A stretch of DNA of 64,000 nucleotides from the NCBI RefSeq assembly GCF_004364245.1, contig NZ_SOAV01000014.1:62001-126000 (forward strand), in the 5' to 3' direction. The notes below the pieces were generated by a model. That model saw only the letters and a program-made list of their open reading frames with translations. It was not told the DNA's origin and searched no databases. Below are positions 58,097 through 64,000 of this stretch, piece after piece. How positions within the stretch are numbered: the stretch's first letter is position 1; each line of letters starts with the position of its first letter. This DNA is from Streptomyces sp. BK208. Lineage in GTDB: Bacteria; Actinomycetota; Actinomycetes; Streptomycetales; Streptomycetaceae. The position numbers were made by a program, and so were the translations under genes.

Positions 58097-59062
58097 ATGG
58101 CCAAGAAGCGACCCCAGACGAAGGCCAAGCGGCCCCAGCTCGACGATGCCGAGGTCCCGGTCGTCGGTGCCCGCGAGCCCTGCCCCTGCGGCAGCGGCCG
58201 CCGGTACAAGGCCTGCCACGGCCGGACCGCCGCGCAGGCCACGACCGCGCTGGTGCAGCGCCCGTTCGAGGGGCTGCCCGGCGAGTGCGACTGGGTGGCG
58301 CTGCGGGAGCTGGTGCCGGCCGCCACGGTCGGGCTGACCCTGCGCGACGGCCTGCCCGAGGGCGTCCCGTCGGTCACGCTGGCCACGGTGCTGCCGATGG
58401 CCTGGCCCGCCCTGCGCCGCGACGACGGCTCGGTCCTGCTCGGCCTGCAGAACGACACGGCGTCGGGCGACATCAGCCGCGACCTCGCCGACACCCTCGC
58501 GCGGGCGCTGACCGCCGCGCCGGGCACCCCGGTGCAGGGCCGCCGCGCGCCGGCCGACGGTCCGCGGCTGCAGGACCTGCTCGCGCCCGAGGGCGCGTTC
58601 GAGCCGGAGGTGCACTCGGGCTTCGAGTTCTGGGTGCCGGACCCGGAGAACGCCACGCCGGACGTCACCGCGTCCCTGGAGCGGGCCAACGCCGCGGCCA
58701 TCCCGACCGTCCGGCTGGCGGGCGTCGACGCCGCCTACTGGTGCGAGACGCCGGACAAGAACCACCTGCGCTGGGTCATGCCGCACGAGGAGGAGCGGCT
58801 TCTGGACGCTCTCGCCCGGCTGCACGCCGCGGGCCGTTCGTCGCTCGGCGAGGGCACCCGGCTCGTCGGCTCCTTCCGTGCCCACGGCCTCACCGTGCCG
58901 GTGTGGGACCTGCCGAGCGAGATCACCGCGCAGGACATCGAGAAGCCGGCCGCGGAGTTCGCCGAGCGGCTCGCCGAGGCCCTGGCCACGGACGCTCCGC
59001 TCACGCACGACGAGCGCCGGGCGCGCGGCGGCCTGACCAACCGACAGGTCACGCTCAGCTGA
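58097..59062 (+). CDS. DUF5926 protein with N-terminal SEC-C zinc motif
   Basis: A 321-residue protein. A Lys/Arg-rich start (AKKRPQTKAKRPQ) is followed by a SEC-C motif PCPCGSGRRYKACHG (residues about 29-43), the zinc site known from SecA C termini. The rest is a single large domain conserved in actinobacteria (DUF5926). The GPARRY-free end ALATDAPLTHDERRARGGLTNRQVTLS is typical. Role unknown; SEC-C suggests binding to SecB-like or ribosomal partners. Confidence 0.85.
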   Translation: MAKKRPQTKAKRPQLDDAEVPVVGAREPCPCGSGRRYKACHGRTAAQATTALVQRPFEGLPGECDWVALRELVPAATVGLTLRDGLPEGVPSVTLATVLPMAWPALRRDDGSVLLGLQNDTASGDISRDLADTLARALTAAPGTPVQGRRAPADGPRLQDLLAPEGAFEPEVHSGFEFWVPDPENATPDVTASLERANAAAIPTVRLAGVDAAYWCETPDKNHLRWVMPHEEERLLDALARLHAAGRSSLGEGTRLVGSFRAHGLTVPVWDLPSEITAQDIEKPAAEFAERLAEALATDAPLTHDERRARGGLTNRQVTLS

Positions 59063-59086
59063 CGCACAACCGCGCGGGCCGCCCCC

Positions 59087-59106
59087 GGCTGACCGACCGG
59101 TCAGCC
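59087..59106 (+). terminator. Short inverted repeat after the SEC-C gene
   Basis: GGCTGACC-GACC-GGTCAGCC, perfect 8-bp arms, 25 bases after the stop codon. Confidence 0.55.
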
Positions 59107-59169
59107 GGAGCGGCGGCTCCCCGGCGGTCGCACCAGTCATAACTCCCGGTGCGGACAAGCCAGTCGGTG

Positions 59170-59275
59170 ACCGGAAACCAAGAGATCGAATTTGCTAACA
59201 GCCGATCTCTTGTTACCGTTCGAGTAGCCCGGTTGCTGGTGCATCCCCCGTCGCCAGCAACCGGGTCTTTCCTTG
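59170..59275 (+). ncRNA. Candidate small RNA between convergent genes
   Basis: An AT-richer segment holds two consecutive hairpins: AAGAGATCG / CGATCTCTT (59180-59211) and CCCGGTTGCTGG / CCAGCAACCGGG (59228-59265), the second followed by TCTTTCCTT like an intrinsic terminator. It lies in the 244-base gap between two convergent genes, each with its own ending structure, so the RNA would need its own promoter (around 59130-59165). No known RNA family is recognised. Confidence 0.5.
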
Positions 59276-59306
59276 CGCGAGTCCGCACCCGCCCGCCGAT
59301 CGGCCG

Positions 59307-60146
59307 TCAACCACCCGATCCCGCCGGTGCGTCGCCGTCGCTCTCACGGTCGCTTCCGTCATTGCTCTCGCGGTCGCCGTCCTTGCTCTCGCCGTCGCTT
59401 CCGCCGCTGCTCCCGGCGCGCAGCAGGAGCGGCCCGTACCCGGCCCGGCTCGCGAACTCCGCGATCGCGCTGTACCCCGCCAGTCCGCCCCGGGCGGCAT
59501 CGCTGGAGTGGTCCGGGGGCGTCTCACAGGTGCCCGGCGCATCGTCGGCGCTCACCGCGCAGTGCGTCCGCACACTGCGGCCGTCGGGCCCCAAGAGGCT
59601 CAGCATGGACTCGACCGGGCCGCCGGTGGCGTTGCGGTAGTAGGTGCGCGCCCAGGTCTCCGCCCCCCGGGTCAGGACACAGGTCTGCGCCTCGACGCCC
59701 GCGGGCGAGGTGAGTTCGGGGCCGCAGCGCGCGGCCAGCGCGGGACCGGGCGGCAGCGGCGAACGGGCGGGCGCGTCCCCCGCGTCCCCCGCGTCCCCCG
59801 CCTCGGCGCGCTCGGCTCCTCCGGCCCCCGGTTCGGCCCGGGACCCGGCCCAGGAATCGAATCCGGCCCCTGTTCCCGGCCCGGCCCCGGACGCGGTCCT
59901 CGGCTCCGCCCCGGAAGCGGGCACCTCGCCGTCACCGCCCCGCGCGAGGAGCGGCACGGTCACCGGGGCCTTGCCGTCCCCGTCGTCCGGGGGCCCCGCG
60001 GACGCCACGGCGAACGGCAGTACGACCGCGCACACCACGACGGCCGCGAGCCCGTACAGACGGATCCGCCGGCGGTCCGGCCCGCCAGGGTGTGACCCGG
60101 TGCGGTACGGCCCGACGGCGCGGTGCTCCCCTGCATGAAGCGGCAT
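59307..60146 (-). CDS. Membrane-anchored extracytoplasmic hypothetical protein
   Basis: A 279-residue protein: basic start, one TM or signal anchor at about residues 30-50 (IRLYGLAAVVVCAVVLPFAVASA), a Gly/Ala/Glu low-complexity linker, a compact domain at about 135-240 with three or four Cys (LAARCGPELTSPAGVEAQTCVLTRGAETWARTYYRN; RTHCAVSADDAPGTCETPP), then a Ser/Asp/Gly-rich tail (GGSDGESKDGDRESNDGSD). The paired Cys suggest disulfides outside the membrane. It is upstream of nothing recognisable; the primase-like gene is 56 bases upstream on the same strand. Confidence 0.75.
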   Translation of the reverse strand: MPLHAGEHRAVGPYRTGSHPGGPDRRRIRLYGLAAVVVCAVVLPFAVASAGPPDDGDGKAPVTVPLLARGGDGEVPASGAEPRTASGAGPGTGAGFDSWAGSRAEPGAGGAERAEAGDAGDAGDAPARSPLPPGPALAARCGPELTSPAGVEAQTCVLTRGAETWARTYYRNATGGPVESMLSLLGPDGRSVRTHCAVSADDAPGTCETPPDHSSDAARGGLAGYSAIAEFASRAGYGPLLLRAGSSGGSDGESKDGDRESNDGSDRESDGDAPAGSGG

Positions 60147-60202
60147 GGGGCGGACGATAACGACCGACGGCGGGCGCGGACCGGGCGCGCGCCGGGACAC
60201 CC

Positions 60203-60868
60203 CTACAACTCGGGCGCGCTCACACCCGTACGAGTGAGGGCGTCGACCACCGCGTCCACCACGGCCTCCACGTCGGGCACCCAGGGCGCGGCGGAGCCGG
60301 GCAGCGGCGCCCGCTCCCAGCGGACGGCGCCGGCACCGGTCTCGGACGGGGGCAGCGGGAGATAGCCGCCCTCTCCGTGGAAGCGCAGGGAGCCGGGCAC
60401 GAAGTCCTTGGCGTAGAGCAGCTCGCCCAGCTGCTCCATGGAGTACGGCCGGACCAGCAGCGCCCAGCGGGCGGGCGAGGCGACGACCGGGCCGACCCGC
60501 AGCCCGGCGCGGTCGAGCGCGGCGAGGGCGTGGGCGGCCGGGAGTGCGGGCAGGGAGACGGCGCACGGGGCGCTTCCCCCGGTGGCCAGGACGATCGGGG
60601 CGGTCGGCCGGTTCGTCCACCACCAGCGCACCATGCGGGCGTCCGTGGTCGCGGTGAGGAGCCCGGGGTCGAAGGGATGCGCGCCCGGCACCGCGCACTC
60701 GGGGTCGGGGCAGGTGCAGCGTGACCGCGCCCGCGGGTCCGCCGCCGCGCCCGGGAGTACGGGCCACCGCCATCGTGCCGCGTAGGTCAGGGCCGCGCCG
60801 ATCAGCTCAGGCTGCCCGTCGTCGTGCGGGGACAGGAGCCTGCGTCGCCTTCCGAGGATCTCGCGCAT
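60203..60868 (-). CDS. Second Prim-Pol-type (primase/polymerase) protein, degenerate active site
   Basis: A 221-residue protein related to the Prim-Pol N-terminal domain: AALTYAARWRWPVLPGAA, a Cys/His-rich CTCPDPECAVPGAHP, then TTDARMVRWWWTNRPTAPIVLATGG and GYLPLPPSE. The GxDxD catalytic pair of the paralogue at 50.4 kb is not visible (the place reads CAVSLPALPAAH), so it is probably not a polymerase. ATG at 60868 is used. The role is unknown; homologues are conserved in Streptomyces next to the PP2C gene, as recalled. Confidence 0.75.
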   Translation of the reverse strand: MREILGRRRRLLSPHDDGQPELIGAALTYAARWRWPVLPGAAADPRARSRCTCPDPECAVPGAHPFDPGLLTATTDARMVRWWWTNRPTAPIVLATGGSAPCAVSLPALPAAHALAALDRAGLRVGPVVASPARWALLVRPYSMEQLGELLYAKDFVPGSLRFHGEGGYLPLPPSETGAGAVRWERAPLPGSAAPWVPDVEAVVDAVVDALTRTGVSAPEL

Positions 60869-61407
60869 GAGCGCTCGTTCCTTTCCGTTGCACGCCTGGC
60901 AACACCGTGGTCACTTCACACCATGTGTCGATCACTTCGCTGTGCGTTGCTGGTGGCGCATCACACCCCCGCCGGGGGACGTCCACGGGACTACCCGGGA
61001 ACGCCTCCGCCAAGGGCAAGGGAAACCCCTGTGGGTCGAGCACTGACTGCGTCCGTGACGGTTCCGACCACTGCGTCTGGCAAAAGCATGGGCGTGGCGC
61101 GGGGGTGGCGAAGTCTGGCGTTTTGCCGTCGCGCGTATTTCTCTCCGCCTCCGCCACGGGAGGATGGGGCACGGTCGTCGGTGGATAGGACGCCCGGGTC
61201 CGTCGCCAGGTTCCAGGTGGTCCCCAACCACCCCTGGTCTTCTCCGAGTACGTACCCATCACGACCGCTGTGACGCTCCGTGAAGCAGCCCCAGTCGACC
61301 GCAACAAGGCGTCCTCCGGGGCAGTTTCAAGCCAAATTCGCTTTTCCGCAAGGGGTCGGGAAGGAGGTCGCTCGCACCCCGTGGACACCAGGAATCCCGG
61401 CAGGACA
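60869..61407. other. Non-coding region upstream of the PP2C locus
   Basis: About 540 bases between divergent genes with no convincing coding frame. It is AT-richer at about 60890-60960 and 61100-61150 and should hold both promoters. It contains an inverted repeat CCCAACCACCCCTGG-like segment near 61215 but nothing definite. Confidence 0.45.
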
Positions 61408-61500
61408 ATGCTGGACATCTCCTTACGAGTGCGTGTACATGTGGAGACACTGCTGGCGGCGCAGAATGACATGGGGGTTTGCGATGCTTTTGAGCAGTAA
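61408..61500 (+). other. In-frame short upstream ORF with TTA codon before the PP2C gene
   Basis: A 30-codon frame (MLDISLRVRVHVETLLAAQN, ending DAFEQ) in the same reading frame as the phosphatase gene, closed by TAA 8 codons before that gene's ATG. Codon 6 is TTA, the rare Leu codon read by the developmental bldA tRNA. I recall homologues whose N terminus contains a similar stretch continuing with Tyr where this has TAA, so it is either an ancestral N terminus cut by a nonsense change or a regulatory leader ORF. Confidence 0.5.
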
Positions 61501-61524
61501 GCGCCGGTCCAAAGGCCGGACGCC

Positions 61525-62961
61525 ATGAACGCCCCGCACCCAGCGAAAGTGGCTGGAATCGATTCAACGGTTCCGTCCCCCGCACACACTGTCGCGTCCG
61601 CAGCCGCGGGCACCTCCCCGGTGGCCGCGTCCCCCACGACGGACGCCGCGGCCGCCGCGGGCACCGCGTGTACCCCCGGGGCCCTGCTCCAGGACCGGCT
61701 GGCCGGCTGGGTCTCGGACCTCACGACCCTGCACGAACTGACCGAACGCCTGGTGCGGACGGACACCCTCTCCGACGGCCTCCGGGAACTGCTGCACGCC
61801 GGAGCCGCCCTGGTCGGCGCCCGGCGCGGCCTGGTCGTGCTGGAACCGGCCGACGGGCTCGGCCCCGACACCACCGTCGGCCTCGGCCTCGGCCGTGCCG
61901 ATCTCGGCCACATCGAGACCGTGCCGCGCAGTTCCGTGCCGTACGGGCGGATCCTGGACGGGCTGCCGGTCGACGAGGACGGCGTCGCCGAGCCCGATCT
62001 GCCGGCCGAGAAGAGCCTCGACCCCCGCCACCGCGAGGTCGCCGCCCGCCTCGGTTACGCCGCGAGTTACACCCTCCCCCTGTGCACCGGGCCGTCCGAG
62101 GTGCGCACCGGGCGCCTCGGCGCCGCCGTGTGGCTCTACGACGAGCCCGCCGAGCCGGGTGAGCGGCAGCGCCACCTCGCCGGCCTGTACGTCCGCTACG
62201 CCGCGCAGCACCTGTCCCGCCTCGTGGAGGTCGAGCGCACCCGCGCCACCATGGCGACGATGGCCGAGGAACTGCTGCCCTCCCGTCTTCCCCGGGTGCC
62301 CGGCGTGCAGCTCGCCGCCCGGCACCGCACCGGCCCGCGCGGCGGCGGCGACTGGTACGACGCGCTGCCGCTGCCGGACGCGGCCCTCGGTCTCGCCGTC
62401 GGGTCCGTCACCGGGTCCGGTCCCAGCGCGGTCGCGGCGATGGGGCGGCTGCGCGCCTCGCTGCGGGCGTACGCCGTGATGGAGGGCGAGGATCCGGTCG
62501 CCGTCCTGTCCGACCTGGAGCTGCTGCTGCGGCTCACCGAGCCGGCCCGCTCGGCCACCGCCCTGTTCGGCTACTGCGAGCCCGCGCTGCGCCGGATCAC
62601 CCTCGCCGGCGCCGGGCACAGTCCGCCCCTGCTGATCGGGGAGCGGCGCACGGAGTTCGTCGAGACCTCCGTGTCCGCCCCGCTCGGCATGCTGGCCTGC
62701 TGGGAGGCGCCCAGCGTGGAGCTGCAGGCCGAGCCCGGAGAGACGGTTCTGCTCTACACCGACGGACTGCTGCACCGCACCGGCGACCCGGCCGACCGCG
62801 CCTTCGCCCGGCTGCACGCGGCGGCGGCCGGGGTCCCCCGGGCCGCGCGCCACGACCCGGACGCGGTCGTCGAGCACGTCCTGCGCACCGCGCTGCCCGG
62901 CGGAAAGGCGGACGAGGACTCCGCGGAGGACGTCGTCCTGCTGGCGGTCAGGTTCGAATAA
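61525..62961 (+). CDS. PP2C-family (SpoIIE-type) phosphatase with GAF domain
   Basis: A 478-residue protein: low-complexity start, GAF-type sensor at about residues 65-235 (LHELTERLVRTDTLSDGLRELLHAGAALVGARRGLVVLE), then a SpoIIE/RsbU phosphatase at about 255-475 (GGGDWYDALPLPDAALGLAVGSVTGSGPSAVAAMGRLRASLRAYA; LAGAGHSPPLLI; VLLYTDGLLHR; DEDSAEDVVLLAVRF) with its metal-binding Asp residues (GDWYD, TDG, EDDVV-like) in place. Such enzymes dephosphorylate STAS anti-anti-sigma proteins. The ATG at 61525 may not be the ancestral start: the frame continues upstream apart from one TAA. Confidence 0.9.
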   Translation: MNAPHPAKVAGIDSTVPSPAHTVASAAAGTSPVAASPTTDAAAAAGTACTPGALLQDRLAGWVSDLTTLHELTERLVRTDTLSDGLRELLHAGAALVGARRGLVVLEPADGLGPDTTVGLGLGRADLGHIETVPRSSVPYGRILDGLPVDEDGVAEPDLPAEKSLDPRHREVAARLGYAASYTLPLCTGPSEVRTGRLGAAVWLYDEPAEPGERQRHLAGLYVRYAAQHLSRLVEVERTRATMATMAEELLPSRLPRVPGVQLAARHRTGPRGGGDWYDALPLPDAALGLAVGSVTGSGPSAVAAMGRLRASLRAYAVMEGEDPVAVLSDLELLLRLTEPARSATALFGYCEPALRRITLAGAGHSPPLLIGERRTEFVETSVSAPLGMLACWEAPSVELQAEPGETVLLYTDGLLHRTGDPADRAFARLHAAAAGVPRAARHDPDAVVEHVLRTALPGGKADEDSAEDVVLLAVRFE

Positions 62962-63104
62962 CGGACACCAGGAGCGCTCTGACGCCCCGCACGTCCCGCA
63001 TAACGGACGGTAGCGCCGCCGCGTAACAGGCCCTTCGGCCCTGGGCCCCCTTCCGAACGACCGTACGATGGGGGTGGTCCAGTGCCGTACCTAGGAGGAT
63101 GACC

Positions 63105-64000
63105 GTGGCGGAGGAGCTCACCCCGGAGAACCCGGAGACCCCGGAGAACCCGGACGAGACCGAGGAGCCGATCAAGCAGCGCAAGAACGGCCTGTACCCG
63201 GCCGTGTCCGACGAGCTGGCCGAGAACATGAAGTCCGGCTGGGCCGACACGGAGCTGCACGACCTGGAGCCCGTCGCCCAGGCCGCCGAGACCGCCGCCC
63301 GCCGTGCCGCGCTGTCCGCCCGCTTCCCCGGCGAGCGCCTCGTCATCCCCGCGGGCAACCTCAAGACCCGCTCCAACGACACGGAGTACTCCTTCCGCGC
63401 CTCGGTCGAGTACGCCTACCTGACCGGCAACCAGACCGAGGACGGCGTCCTGGTCCTGGAGCCCGAGGGCGACGGGCACACCGCGACGATCTACCTCCTG
63501 CCCCGCTCCGACCGTGAGAACGGCGAGTTCTGGCTGAGCGGCCAGGGCGAGCTGTGGGTCGGCCGCCGCCACTCCCTCACCGAGGCCGGCAAGCTGTACG
63601 GCATCCCCGCCTCCGACGTCCGCGAACTCGCCGACAGCCTGCGCGAGGCCACCGGCCCGGTGCGCGTCGTGCGCGGCCACGACGCCGGCATCGAGGCGGC
63701 CCTCACCGACAAGGTCACCGCCGAGCGCGACGAGGAACTGCGCGTCTTCCTGTCCGAGGCCCGCCTGGTCAAGGACGAGTTCGAGATCGGCGAGCTGCAG
63801 AAGGCCGTCGACTCCACCGTGCGCGGCTTCGAGGACGTCGTGAAGGTGCTCGACAAGGCCGAGGCGACCAGCGAGCGCTACATCGAGGGGACCTTCTTCC
63901 TCCGCGCCCGCGTGGAGGGCAACGACATCGGCTACGGCTCCATCTGCGCCGCCGGCCCGCACGCCTGCACCCTGCACTGGGTCCGCAACGACGGCCCGGT
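63105..64000 (+). CDS. Xaa-Pro aminopeptidase (creatinase/PepP family), N-terminal part
   Basis: About 298 codons are in the window; the gene runs off the end. It starts MAEELTPENPETPENPDETEEPIK, followed by the aminopeptidase P N-terminal domain (FPGERLVIPAGNLKTRSNDTEYSFRASVEYAYLTG) and the start of the pita-bread domain (DEFEIGELQKAVDSTVRGFEDVVKVLDKA...GSICAAGPHACTLHW). The metal ligands lie beyond the window. GTG at 63105 is preferred: AGGAGG lies 6 bases upstream, whereas ATG at 63099 directly abuts it. It removes N-terminal residues that precede proline. Confidence 0.9.
   Translation, partial: MAEELTPENPETPENPDETEEPIKQRKNGLYPAVSDELAENMKSGWADTELHDLEPVAQAAETAARRAALSARFPGERLVIPAGNLKTRSNDTEYSFRASVEYAYLTGNQTEDGVLVLEPEGDGHTATIYLLPRSDRENGEFWLSGQGELWVGRRHSLTEAGKLYGIPASDVRELADSLREATGPVRVVRGHDAGIEAALTDKVTAERDEELRVFLSEARLVKDEFEIGELQKAVDSTVRGFEDVVKVLDKAEATSERYIEGTFFLRARVEGNDIGYGSICAAGPHACTLHWVRNDGP

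Noticed and set aside
1..64000. Secondary-metabolite cluster, rRNA genes or riboswitches
   Set aside because: No PKS, NRPS, terpene synthase, RiPP maturase or rRNA sequence was seen, and no leader region had a recognisable riboswitch core.

Overview
The window is chromosomal DNA from a Streptomyces close to the S. coelicolor/S. lividans group. It is very GC-rich with strong GC3 bias, many genes start at GTG, and it carries a neighbouring sigF/sigN sigma-factor pair, ANTAR regulators, a subtilisin-inhibitor gene, F420-type enzymes and HdeD/YceI-type proteins. From memory, gene order follows the S. coelicolor SCO40xx to SCO397x stretch read backwards. That synteny is recalled and was not searched here.

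Layout. 1-7 kb: end of a siderophore-interacting protein gene, a HhH-GPD glycosylase, small proteins, a LytR_C protein, upp, and tadA with its acidic partner, then a tRNA-Ser(CGA). 7-17 kb: sigF and sigN; a MarR regulator, an MFS pump and a YceI protein, where pump and YceI share extracellular carboxypeptidase-regulatory-like domains; two GAF-ANTAR genes, a STAS protein and a PPOX enzyme. 17-30 kb: an MFS/TetR pair with a 38-bp palindromic operator; a likely operon of response regulator, histidine kinase, GT2-GtrA glycosyltransferase and GT39-like glycosyltransferase; an amidohydrolase, a DUF2797 protein, an HxlR regulator, a class B penicillin-binding protein and a membrane protein.

29,971-38,909 is an integrated element in a tRNA-Arg(ACG) gene, bounded by a perfect 45-bp direct repeat (the tRNA 3' part) and holding only the C-terminal part of a tyrosine integrase. 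No replication or transfer genes are visible. Its cargo has two blocks. One is AT-richer: a 927-aa protein that joins an Mrr-like PD-(D/E)XK nuclease domain to a P-loop NTPase and a winged helix, facing a DUF3800 gene across a shared terminator. This is the best candidate for a poorly described (probably anti-phage) system. The other is GC-rich: an XRE regulator with a Nudix hydrolase, divergent from small proteins, a GRDP-like protein with a terminal Cys pair, and a protein-kinase-like protein.

38.8-49.3 kb: tRNA-Arg and tRNA-Ser(GCT); an SSI-family inhibitor; a 1474-aa PAS/receiver protein whose kinase core has lost its phospho-acceptor histidine; a TetR/MFS pair with two palindromic operators; an acyl-CoA synthetase; an ECF/SigE-type sigma factor. 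49.3-64 kb: a small Asn/Gln-rich secreted protein, two primase/polymerase-like genes, tRNA-Ser(TGA), a TetR/quinone-reductase pair, an HtrA-like protease, a glycerophosphodiesterase, an RsbW-like ATP-binding protein, a SEC-C protein preceded by two perfect DnaA boxes, a possible small RNA between convergent genes, a PP2C phosphatase preceded by an in-frame TTA-containing short ORF, and the start of a Xaa-Pro aminopeptidase.

Regulation dominates the window: three full sigma factors, a STAS protein, an RsbW-like protein, a PP2C phosphatase, two ANTAR proteins, one complete two-component system and several divergent repressor/transporter pairs with visible operators.
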